64,000 nt of DNA from Rotaria socialis (Eukaryota; Rotifera; Eurotatoria; Philodinida; Philodinidae): NCBI GenBank assembly GCA_905331475.1, contig CAJNYU010003720.1:1-64000 (forward strand). The letters run 5' to 3'. The translations under genes and the position numbers were made by a program. This document shows positions 20,997-31,597 of the stretch, one piece after another. Numbering within the stretch: the stretch's first letter is position 1; the number at the start of each line of letters is the position of its first letter. The notes under the pieces were generated by a model that did not search any database, had not been told where the DNA came from, and was given only the letters and a program-made list of their open reading frames with translations.

Positions 20997-23900
20997 TCAT
21001 ATTGTGCTTTGAGTTCCATCGCCTGCTAGAGAACAACGTTTGAGCTCTTCTAATTGGTTTCTGAAAGCTTCTACCAAACTCTTGACCAACTCGGAAGGTG
21101 TTACATCAAATTCCAAAGACCCATTCGCATCGTAGATTCTCAGGCGATTATCCATTAGAGTTACAGCGACTCCTTGGTATAGTGCAACACGTGAAACCAG
21201 TGGAATCCAAGCCGCGTTTTGTGTATCAAGAAGAATCTTAAACAAGTGCGATGCAGGTATTTCTTTACCCCAACTTGCGTCATTCCAGTCGATACATGAG
21301 CAAATATTCGAAACAATCTGTGGCTCTAATTCTCCTTTTCCATCGTACGAGCAGATGATCTTTTGCAAACTCTCAGCAATTGTATGGCTATTATCTGTAC
21401 CTCCACATGAATATTCATTCACCAATGTCTCAAGCACTTCCTTCTTTATGATTTTTTCACATATCACACTAAGAAAGATCAACGCTTCAGATCGGACATG
21501 TTCATTTTCATCGCGAAGTAAATTCAGCATGGCAACGATGCCTTCATCCGTAGCTGATTTTTCGCCCATCTTTCTCAAGACCTTGCATGCCTCTTGTCGC
21601 ACACTCCAATCTTTATCCAGAAGCGCATTTTGGAGTGCAGTGATCACTTCATCAATAGCTGCCTTTTCACCCATATTTCCAAAAGCTTCACACGCGCTCG
21701 TTCGGACCTTCCAAACTTCATCACGAAGTGCATTCAGCATGGCAGTGATGACCTGATCTGTAGCTGCTTTTTCACCCATACTTCCGAGGGCTTCACACGC
21801 GGCCCCTCGAACATCTGAATCTTCATCACGCAATGCATCCAGTATAGCTATGATTGCTTCATTCGTAGCTCCTTTTCCACCCATCTTTCCAAGGGCTTTC
21901 CATGCACTCCTTTTGACAGCCGAATCTTCATCGAGAAGTGCATTTTGCAGAGCTGCAACGACTTTATTGGTAGCTGCTTTTTCACTCATATTCCCCAGTG
22001 AATCACAAGCGCCCACTCGGACATTCTGATATTCATCCCGAAGTGCATTTAGTATGGCAATGATGACTTTATCCGTGATTGCTTTTTCACCCATACGTCC
22101 AAGAGCGCAGCACGCTCCATATCGGACAACCGGCTCTTCATGCTGAAGTGCATTCTGCATGGCAGCGATGAATCGATCCGTGTCTGCTGTTTCACCCATC
22201 CTTAGGAGAATGTAGTATGCCCGTACTCGCACATTCCAATTCTCATCCTGAAGTGCATTCAACACAGCAGTGATAACTTCATCCGTGGCTCCTTTTTTAC
22301 CCATACTTCCCAAGGCTTCGCAGGTGCTACTCCGAACATTCCAATCTTCGTTCTGAAGTCCATTCAGCATGGCAGCGATGACTTCATCTGTGACTGATTT
22401 TTCACCCATCTTTCCCAGGACCTCGCACGCCATCACCTGAAGATCGGCATCTTCATGTTGAAATACATTCAGCATGGCAGCAATGACTTTCTCCGTGGCT
22501 GCTGTTCCACCCATCTTTACAAGGGCTCGGCATGCGCTGTCTCGGACATTCGAATCTTCATCTTGCAGTGCACTTTGCAGGGCAGCGATGACTTCATCCG
22601 TAGCTGCTTTTTCGCCCATCATTAGAAAGGCTGTGCATGTACTCGTTCGAACATTTGAATTTCCATCTCGAAGTGCATTTAACATACTACTGATGAATTT
22701 ATCCGTGACTGCTCTTTCATCCATATGGGCCAGGGCACTCCACGCGCTAAATCGGATAGGCAGACTTTTATGCTGAAGTGCATTCTGTATCCCAACGATA
22801 ACTTCATCCATGGCTGCTGTTTCGCCCATCTTTAAGAGAGCGTAGCACACTTCCCTTCGGACACCCGAATCTTCATCCTGCAATGCATTTTGAAGGGCAG
22901 CGATCACTTCATCCGTGGCTCCCTTTTCGCCCATATTTCCGAGAGCGTTGCACGAGCTTCTTCGGACAGCTGAATCTTTATCCTGAAGTGAATTCAGCAT
23001 AGCAGTGACGACTTCATCCGTGGCTGCTTTTTCACCGAACTTTTCGAGAAGGTCACATGCGGCCCACCGAACATCTGAATCTTTATTCGTAAGTGCATTT
23101 AGCATGGCAGCAATTACTTCATCTGTAGCCGCTTTTTCACCAAAGTTTTTGAGGGTTTTGCACGCACTCCTCCGGATATCAGGGGCTTGATCTTGAAGGT
23201 CAGCCGAAATTTTCAAGAGTAATGCTGCGATGGGGTTGAGCATTGATAATTTGGATATAAACTCGTAGATGCTGCATTTTGAATCCACGTCTTCTGTTCC
23301 GAGTAGTTTTATGAATTGTTTTTGAATGGTGGACGTGTTAACTATAGAATTAGCTCGATTGAGTGATTGTAGAAGAGTTTGCTGTATTAAGGTTGCAGTT
23401 TTTGTGAGACTCATAGTTATCCAATGTGATATTGATTTTAGATAATTTGTACGGTTGGGCAATACTGATGTACCTATGAGCTGATCCATGCATTCAGTTA
23501 TAAGTGTGATGTGCTTCAAGCCAACAAGATCTAATGGTTCCGCTTCTATATTGTTCCAGAATACGTCTGTGTTTGATTTAAAATTTGATTGTGCGAGAAG
23601 TCCCGATGCGAAAACGAAAACAAAGTGAAAGCGTTGATTGTACTTGTTATTCTTCATGAAATCAGTCGCTTCGAGACTATGGGGACCTTTCAGATTTTTC
23701 AATAAATGGCGCGCGGCGAAATATTCTTGAAAGCTGAGATGAACGAAGTAATGTTGCTTTTGTCTGTCAATGCTGGACCCAGTCGCTCTGTCATCGTATG
23801 ATCTGAGAATGCCGATATTGAGTAACTGTGGGTATTTGCGTAAGGAGCACCCAAGTTGCGTTTCAGTCTTTTCGAGCAGTTCTGGTGGCAGCATAATTTC

Positions 23901-25563
23901 CTTGCGTTCCATTGCATTGAAAGCCAAATATTCTAGAAACTGCAACTCCATTTCGCATTCTTTATATAGATCTTGATTTGTCATATCTTCATGATTGATA
24001 TTCTTTCTTGTCAAGTAACGTCGACATAGCCATTCTGTTATTTTAGAGTACAGTTGCGTCATTGTCAATATTGCAGTTTTTGACCAATCATAATCACTCC
24101 AAAGACTGCATATCAATTCTAGATTCACCGGAATATGAGCAACACCCCAGATATTATCATTCGATTTTAAGAACTCCTGAAGCTTTTGACCATTGCTTAT
24201 CGCACTTTTCGATTGCGTTTTGATTTGATCGAAGAACTGTTCGATATATCTGGGAATATTTTCATTGGTGAACCCGGTTATTTCTAGTTTAGTGTCATAC
24301 GGTAATGCAATCGCATAAGGTCGAGATGTTAATATATGATGCTGCGTGTCGCATATATGTTTGAATACACCCTTGAGTTGTTCGGGAATATTTTGAACAA
24401 ATTCATCATAACCATCTAATATCCATAAAACGAGACCTTTACTACACTGTTCTTTCAAATGATGTGTCATTTCGTCAGATATATCCTCAACTTCCAAATA
24501 TTCTTTCTTTACAAGATCCATCGTAGTATACGGTGGTTCTCGTCGTGGATAGCGACTATCTGTTAACGAGCGTAACCTAATGAGGACAACCAGTCTATAT
24601 TGGGGCCAAATTTCACCTTTCGCCCATCTATAGGTAATATATTGACAAAAGGTTGATTTTCCAATGCCAGCTCGTCCAAGTACAAGTATCTTCTTTGTTT
24701 GATCTTTGCATTTTTCGAAAATATGTTCTACATCGATTGTGGTTTTGTTGCCATAGATTTCTTCAAAAGTACCAAGAATGTCTTTATTTTGATGTTTTCG
24801 AAGTTTGTTCTGTTCATTTTCTTCGTCGATTTGGTTGTCGTTGTCGGGTTGTTTTAATTTCTTTTCTTTTTCTTGCTGTTCTTTTGTCTCTAGGATGGCC
24901 AAATTGATGTAGTTCTGTTCAATAGGGAAACTCTTTTCTTCATTCATCAACCGTTTGATTCGATGATTTTCTCGTAGATATTTTTCCCTAATCATTTCAA
25001 AAAGTTTAATGGGTAAATGTGAAGCATCAGCCGTTAACACTGAGAGTTCATTTCTTATTCTTCCAATAAGTTCTTGCGCTTTCATTCGAATATTAGAGTC
25101 AGAATCGTTTTTCATGTTTACCCATTGCTGCCCTGAAATTATCAAGCCTAACCAATCAGAGGGCTTCCATTTCGGATTCTTTTTATCACCAAGCATACAT
25201 GGAATAATGCGAAAATTTCCTGCTTGATTTTCAGGTAGTTTAGAAATATCGTTAGCGTATTGTAATTCAAGCCTACAATTATGTGAACACTGATAATCAG
25301 GCGTTAGAAAACAGCACACAACGGCAGCTTTTTCTACTGCTTGAGCCATGCTAACCAATAGAGCAAAATATACTTCGTTATTAATGAGAGAGAAAGTACT
25401 GTTTATACTCTTACCTACTGTTTACATTATCTCCCATCCCTCCGTTTATATCCATCCACACTTTAATGCCTTCAGCTTTCAGAATATCGTATATTTTCGA
25501 TACAACGTTTTTGCTATTCCAATTATAGGACAGCATCACATGTTTTCCATCATCAAATGCCAT
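20997..25563 (-). CDS. TIR-NACHT-HEAT-repeat protein (NLR/STAND-like), 2 exons
   Basis: Exon 1 25563-25415 and exon 2 25350-20997 join in phase (AG/C) across a 64-bp intron, giving 1,500 residues. TIR domain, about 5-130: HVMLSYNW, KVWMDIN, AVVCCFLTPDYQ, then CSHNCRLELQYA whose Glu78 sits where NAD-cleaving TIRs have the catalytic glutamate. A charged linker follows. The NACHT/STAND ATPase has Walker A GRAGIGKS (275-282), Walker B LVLWILDGYDEF (356-367) and sensor LTSRP (390-394), then a helical region with HLSFQEYFAARHLL. The C-terminal half has 17 consecutive HEAT-like repeats of about 35 residues (pattern GEKAATDEVIAAMLNAL...VRxxACxAL). A distinct C-terminal tail follows. The architecture is that of an intracellular sensor: repeats detect, NACHT oligomerises, TIR signals or hydrolyses NAD. 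The frame is intact. The ligand is unknown. It is flanked by telomere-like repeats and MITEs. Confidence 0.9.
21430..23206 (-). repeat. Array of 17 tandem 105-bp units encoding HEAT-like repeats
   Basis: Within the NACHT gene a 105-bp unit repeats 17 times. Most units keep GEKAATDEVI and LNALxDEDS with few changes, while the residues after VR differ in almost every unit. Such uniformity at DNA level points to recent expansion or gene conversion. Confidence 0.8.
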
Positions 25564-26525
25564 GGATATGATCAATATAAAGTCAAAAATTTGGTATGCA
25601 AGATTGATTAAATGCTAAAATATATAAAACCTTGTTACTGTAAGTGTTCGATTTCGTCGAAACTTTTCAGTTTTTTTTCTACAAAACGCTTATTAGTTTT
25701 TCCCTTACTTTACAATATTTTTTGAAAGAAATTTTGCTGTTGTTTAATAATTTTATCAAGCCCTCGATGCTTAAAAGAAAAGTAATTTAGTCCGATTCAG
25801 TACTTTATGATATTCAGAGAAATTCGAAAAGGTTTAGCATCTTCTCTGTGGATTAGCTATTTTCAGCTTTTCTATCGATTTCCAACGTCATACAAGATGT
25901 AACAGTCACAATAACGCAGACATTGGCAAGAAAGGCTTTCGGCAATATATTTCAGCGTGACTAATTGACTTCGAAAATTTCATTTGAATACGCAATTTTA
26001 CCCAGAAATTTCACTGACAAACTGCAAAACTCCAGTGAAGGATGTGACTAGTTAACGAAACTTGAAGAAGCCTGCTAGAAAATGGTATTATTGAACATTG
26101 CTTTTCGGTAGCTTCGATAAATTTTCACCGCTTGCAAATACCATTGAATTTTTGCCCATTGGAAAGTATTCTCGATTTGTGAACGTGATATGGACCATTC
26201 CAAGCTATCAAAGTGTTGCTTTCCGATTTGGTTTCCTTCTCGGTAAATTCCTAACCTCACTCACTCATTTCTTATCGCAGATCACGCGAAATGTTCATCT
26301 TTCATCGTATCCTTACCACACACGGTAGCAAGCATCGTTGGCAGAGGACTCTATCTCAAGGGAGGCTTAACAAAAATGAACAAGGTAACATTTTGAATTT
26401 TTGATTTGATTCAAAATTTATCATATATCAGTATTTTTTTATCTTAAAATAACAGTCTCATTGTCCCCAAGCAGTCAGAAACATGAAATTGACACGTTAA
26501 AACAGTTCCTTTTTGTCTTTTATTC
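25564..26525. other. Upstream region of the NACHT gene; no gene recognised
   Basis: It presumably contains the promoter of the TIR-NACHT gene. Open frames at 26075-26328 on both strands have no motif. Confidence 0.35.
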
Positions 26526-26684
26526 AACGTGTATTGCACAGTCAAAAATGTCCGGAAAACGCGTTTTAGTAGAGCCCTTTTTCTTTCGCTTTAACCTGGT
26601 TATAGCAGCATATAAAGCAATACGTTTTAATGAAAAACGCATTATAACTCGTATTTTCGGATACTTTCGACTGTGCACAACGTA
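26526..26684. repeat. Imperfect foldback (about 35-bp arms)
   Basis: TTGCACAGTCAAAAATGTCC near 26534 is mirrored by GGATACTTTCGACTGTGCAC near 26659, with AACGTG/CAACGT at the outer edges. The arms are diverged and no transposase is present. Open frames here are repeat by-products. Confidence 0.45.
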
Positions 26685-27210
26685 TTTCTATAGAGGGGAA
26701 TTCACGACGCTGACAGTAAGAACGCATCGAAACTGAAGAAGAATGTATATAACGCAACATGCCTTAATATTACAATCAATATTGAAATACAGTATTTATT
26801 AGTAAATAAGAGGTAGCAGGTAATATCATTTCAAAGAAGATCAGGAGTTAAAGAGTATAGAACAATAGTGTAGTTTCATTTCTTGTCAGAGAATAGATTC
26901 ATAGTCATATAGATGTAAATAATCCAGTGATACATTTTTAGCGAACTTTTTTGTATGTTTTATTTTTATCTTCAAAACAATAAAATTATTAATAAGAAAA
27001 ACTAACTAGTGTTGAGGATCTCGTCCATTATAAATCTAAAGTATTAGATCTTGCTGATTCACTAGGAGAAACTTTTTCACTATCTGGAAGATAAAATAAA
27101 ACGCAAAAAACTACGCTAGAAAACTATTATTCGATTATTTACATTTACACGACCGTGGATATATTCTCTGAACAAAAATGAATACTTCATTACTGTTGTA
27201 TGCTCTTTAA
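26685..27210. other. No gene recognised
   Basis: AT-rich DNA without features that I can support. Confidence 0.35.
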
Positions 27211-27218
27211 CTCTCCGT

Positions 27219-28178
27219 CAGAGATGGGTACGGTTCGGTTCGGCTCGGTTCTTAGCTAAATCGATGCGGTTCAGATCAGTATTTCGGTATATAAAGAAAG
27301 AAAAATTATTAAAAAAAGTATTAGTAACAAGGAAACTGCATAAGTTTTATTTATATTTATTTCTCTGAGAAAAACAAAACATAAACAAACCAATTACATC
27401 CTTTACGGAGAAAAAGTATTCAGTAATCATCAATTAAACTGAAGTTCATGTGATACGGATATTTCTTATTTATTAACACTGACAGAGTGCAAATAAATTA
27501 TAACTAAAGCACCATGGTTTTATGTAGATAACTGTCTATTTAATAGCTTGCTCCAACACTCTGTAGTAGAAGATGCCGAATATTCTGTTATGTTCAAATG
27601 GATAAATATTCCTGACGAAGGGGAACAAACTGATTTCTGTTACTAAAAAACCCTACATATCACTGAAAGTCATTAGAAATCATAAGAAATCAATTTTTTC
27701 CCGTTGGTTACGGATGAAACTTTCATTATATTCCTCTCTTTTAGTCAGCAATAATGAAAAATATCTCCTAGAAATTGCAGTAATTTGACAGATCTGAAAG
27801 CTTTTTTAGGGTTAAAATATGCAGAAGTTATTGTATGTTCTGCCTTCATGAATTTTCAGCCGAAAATTTTGGACACTACATATTTTCGATTAAATATATC
27901 GATCAATACAACAATTTCCCAATTCATTTAATAGTTAAGTAAGGGTATTCTATTATATCTAAAACATTGTTTCTTCGTAAGATCTTTTGGTATGGAGAGA
28001 CTTTCTGATACGAAGTGTTTTATACAAAGAGTGACGGTGCATATGGCAATCGTTTAAAATGCGACACATCAATTGGAGCAAAAATTAGATGATTCTAGTG
28101 AACTCTGATGAAATTTAAAAAAAATACTTTTTTCGGTTCGGTTTAAATTCTGAAAAACCCGAACCGTGCCCATCTCTG
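27219..28178. mobile_element. hAT-like non-autonomous DNA transposon with 8-bp target duplication
   Basis: It begins CAGAGATGGGTACGGTTCGG at 27219 and ends with the complement of CAGAGATGGGCACGGTTCGG at 28178; the CAGAGATGG terminus is typical of hAT elements. The flanking 8-bp words are CTCTCCGT (27211-27218) and CTCTCCAT (28179-28186), an 8-bp target-site duplication with one mismatch, also a hAT hallmark. The 960-bp interior has no transposase frame and contains a nested MITE remnant at 27616-27707. Confidence 0.85.
27616..27707. repeat. Decayed copy of the GGGGAACAAACTGATTTC MITE
   Basis: CGAAGGGGAACAAACTGATT at the left and an inverted diverged end at the right (AAATCAATTTTTTCCCGTTG) enclose AGAAATCA words. 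This is a shorter, eroded relative of the element at 31341-31597, nested inside the hAT-like element. Confidence 0.6.
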
Positions 28179-28186
28179 CTCTCCAT

Positions 28187-29793
28187 CTTTTAACCAATAT
28201 TCAGGTAAATATATAGCGTATGAAAAAAGTATGTAATATATATAGAAGTTTCCTTTTTTGCTACCAGAAATATATTTGGTAATGCATTTTCATGTTTAGA
28301 AAGTTAATATGTCTTTTCGATAACAAAAATCACTAAGAGATTAAAATATTTCTGTCAAAGGGGACGTTAACCAAGAAGCGACTAAACGAGTTTTTAATAA
28401 TTATTTTATCCATGCCATGATTCTCATGTTTACTATTTGTCAGTAGCGAGCTTTTCGGTGAGGATTTGACAGATTCATATTAAAGTTTGTTAGGAATATT
28501 ATTTTCTTTTCCTCGGTTAATTTGAATTAAATTTTAGTCGATGGGTGCTTTTCTTGTTCAAATGATATATAATTATTTCAAGCAGAATAGGGATCTAACT
28601 CAGAAAGAATGAAAGAATATGTGCGAACCTTGCATGATTTTTGTGATCAAAATAATATTTTTTGCTTTAAAAAAATCTTTTGACTTACCTGGCAGAGTTA
28701 TTTTTCAGAAGATCAGCGAACGAAAAATGAATTCAAGCAGAGAATCGACGAAATAAAAAAATGAATCGTAGGGTGTATCGTAGAATTTTTTAAATTTATA
28801 TGCTTGGGAATAAGTAAAATGAAACGTATGATTGAATAAGGAATTATTGAATAGTTACGCACGTTGCTCTTTGCCTTGTAGTAACAACGAACCGAAGAAC
28901 TTCGATGCTACTGGTTAGCGCTATTAACAAACGGGATAGAAGAAATAGATGGCTTCCTGAAATGCTTTAGTTTTATCCAAGTTAAAACGCGTAGTTACTA
29001 GAAAGACAAATAACAGTCAACGAATTCTAACCCATTGATATATATATATATATATGCATTAAAGCGCATCACACCATCAATTTTCTCTCATCAAATGTGT
29101 TAAAACCTGTTTGTATAAAAGTCATTAGTTTTAACGCGTTCAGCCTTTTAATTCATCATATCAATGAGTTATAATGCATTTTTTCCCCATTTTTCTATCT
29201 AAACGCGTTGGAATACCGTTTTAACATTTTTTAAGTCTGCACGGGACAGGGTACCGCGTAGTGAAGGCTTGTCGCAGAATGAAAAATTCAATGTGATTGA
29301 CTGTTTGATTAAAGAAACGCATATTTATTTTTTTATTTTGTGTTCTCGTCGCTCACATTGAATTCACTCCAATTTTTCAGATAGGAGAGCACATGGAAAG
29401 CACATTAACACCTGATGCTGTTTTTTTAATTTTATTTCTGTCAACAGTCATGTAGAAGAGAGAAACTTCATGTGACCATAATAACCAGTTACTTACACAA
29501 ATGCACATGAACTGTGCTTTCTGAAACATAAAAATGTTTATGTAGTGCGACTTAAAAATCTCATACATTGAGATATTTCAATTCAAAATAGACTACATGA
29601 TATTTGTTTTAATTTATTTTAAATGTTTGCCAAATCTGCAATGTAATATTTTCCAGTTAAGGTATCTCCAATAAATAAAGATATCAAAAAGTCACATTGG
29701 TATCTGATATAACATGTTATCTAAATTTTCATTTAATCGTAGTGCTGCTACTTAGTGGCAATATTTATTTTTCATCTTAGTTTAGTTTATAAT
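28187..29793. other. No gene recognised; small AT microsatellite
   Basis: An ATATAT run lies at about 29037-29056. AAACGCG/CGCGTTT words recur at 28985-29230 (possible eroded inverted-repeat element). The open frame 29377-29568 (minus) has no motif. Confidence 0.35.
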
Positions 29794-29827
29794 AGGGTGT
29801 GAGTGTTCCACACCCACACCCACCCTC
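29794..29827. repeat. Telomere-like foldback
   Basis: AGGGTGTGAGTGTT is followed directly by CCACACCCACACCCACCCTC, a nearly continuous G-rich then C-rich junction of TGTGGG-type repeats. Confidence 0.7.
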
Positions 29828-30083
29828 GAAATCCCGGGAATCCGCCTCTCGCCCTTGCGGCTCACCTTCAGAAAGCGAAAAATCTCGTTTTACTGCGTAA
29901 ATAAAAGAAAAGAGAACGATATAGTTTATAGTTTGCGTTGTTGTTCTATTTTTGTTCTTTTTTCTCTATTTGTATTCTTGCATATAAATGTTTTATGATG
30001 ATAAAAGATATTGTTTCAAGTCAGATGACAGATAAGAGAAAAGTTGCAGACGTGTGTATATCAGTGCAAAAATAAAAATTAAG
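29828..30083. promoter_or_regulatory. Presumed upstream region of the hydroxylase gene
   Basis: A 256-bp interval between the telomere-like foldback and the start codon. No specific motif can be named. Confidence 0.25.
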
Positions 30084-31002
30084 ATGTTGTCAGATCCATG
30101 GATGATCATTGGTGGTACATTTGTACTTCATCAACTCATTTTTTGGATTCATAATGGTATTCTTCTACTTATCACTGACGTTCTCTGGCCGAATCAATTA
30201 CACAAATATAAAATACAAAAGGTGTGTTAATTATCCATAATATTATCAAAAAGTACGATGTATCTTTAGGATATTCATGTCGATTGGAAATCTATTCGAA
30301 AATGTGCACGAGCAGTCTTGTTCAATCAATTGTATATTTTTCTTCCATTTCTCTTTTTCATTTGCCCATTATTTATGCATCTAAATGTCCGATGGTATTT
30401 ACCGTTTCCCTCATGGTAACATCAACTGTTTGAATATTATCAACATAACGTCTTGACTCTTGCGCACTTTTTCTCTCTTATTATTTCCAGGCATCGAATC
30501 ATATTTGAACTGTTTGGCTTTGTTCTTGCCACTGAAGTATTCTTTTATTACAGTCATCTTCTTCTTGTAAATAGCACATGTGCTACATATCATGCATAGT
30601 TATTTTGCCGTTTTCATATAGCATACATCGTTCATATATGAACGCGTACATAAGCAACATCATCAATTTCGAGCACCAATCGGTCTCGCTTCGGAATATG
30701 CTCATCCGATTGAATTTGTCATTTCGAACATTGGCCCTGTCGCTGCTGGTCCGTTACTCTTTCGATCTCACTTATTAACAACATGGATTTGGCTTTTGGT
30801 TGCACTTGTGAGCACAAATCATGGTCATTCAGGATATTCTATACCAGGTCCATTTGGTATTAATATTATCAATGCAACATTTCACGACTTTCATCATTCG
30901 CAATTTACTGGCAATTTTGGCAGCATAGGTTTACTTGATCGTCTTCATGGCACTGATAAAGCCTGGCGAGCAAGAAAGATGATAAAAAAAAAGCAAACGT
31001 AA
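30084..31002 (+). CDS. FAXDC2: Fatty acid hydroxylase / C4-sterol desaturase family membrane protein (FAXDC2-like), 4 exons
   Basis: Exons 30084-30221, 30270-30415, 30491-30566 and 30622-31002 join in phase to 246 residues; the introns are 48, 75 and 55 bp. The protein has hydrophobic segments at the N-terminus and around 55-80. It then has the di-iron histidine clusters of the fatty acid hydroxylase superfamily: SHLLLH, VHKQHHQFRAPIG with AHPIEF, NHGHSGY and FHDFHHSQF. GSIGLLDRLHGTD is the usual C-terminal signature. Family members are endoplasmic-reticulum enzymes that hydroxylate or demethylate sterols or long-chain lipids using iron and oxygen; the exact substrate cannot be told. All histidine clusters are present, so it is probably active. 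It is the rightmost clear gene of the repeat-rich part of the window. The symbol is assigned by resemblance. Confidence 0.85.
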
Positions 31003-31340
31003 ACCTGGTGCGTGTGTTCGTTCGCAGAGAACGAAAAAATGCTTCTTTGACCTGTCTCGAGTTAATGACGAATAAAGTGTGACCGAAGGTTTTTCGGGTC
31101 GAGGAATCTGAATCCGACGTTAGCTTTTTGAAATTTTTCTTTTCACTTTTTTTAGGGAGAGAGAGATTTTTTTGATTAAGTTTAATCGAAAATGATCGGC
31201 GTCGAGGAAGTCGAATGTTTGATTAGTTCTTTGAAATTCTGAATTTTTCTTTCCTTGATATAGTTGAGCCAATAATGGTGGCGGCTAGTCGTTCCGTTAC
31301 AAAGAGTTTATGATTAAAACTACAGGCCTTCTAGACTGAT
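31003..31340. other. 3' flank of the hydroxylase gene with eroded repeat
   Basis: Around 31088-31292, GTCGAGGAAGTCGAAT and GGTGGCGGCTAGTCGTTCC resemble 1880-1975 in the same order, an old dispersed repeat. No gene. Confidence 0.35.
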
Positions 31341-31597
31341 CAAGGGGGAACAAACTGATTTCGGACGTCGAAATCAACTTGAAATCACTTGAAATCACTT
31401 GAAATCACCTGAAATCAATTGAAATCATCTGAAATTATTTGAAATCACCTGAAATCAATTGAAATCATCTGAAATCATCTGAAATCACCTGAAATTATTT
31501 GAAATCACTTGAAATCACTTGAAATCACTTGAAATCACTTGAAATCAAAAACTCCAGGCGAAATCATGAAATCACGAAATCAGTTTGTTCCCCCTTG
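31341..31597. mobile_element. MITE with GGGGGAACAAACTGATTTCG ends and a 10-bp tandem array
   Basis: The termini CAAGGGGGAACAAACTGATT (from 31341) and its complement (to 31597) are inverted repeats of about 23 bp. The interior, about 31375-31550, is a near-perfect array of a 10-bp unit TGAAATCACT (variants TGAAATCAAT, TGAAATCATC, TGAAATTATT), about 17 copies. There is no coding capacity and no clear target duplication. Confidence 0.75.

Noticed and set aside
21355..24907. Several plus-strand open frames opposite the NACHT-HEAT gene
   Set aside because: They mirror the 105-bp repeats and conserved domains on the other strand and carry no motifs of their own.
26075..26760. Open frames on both strands around 26.1-26.7 kb
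   Set aside because: They lie in or next to a foldback repeat and show no recognisable protein features.
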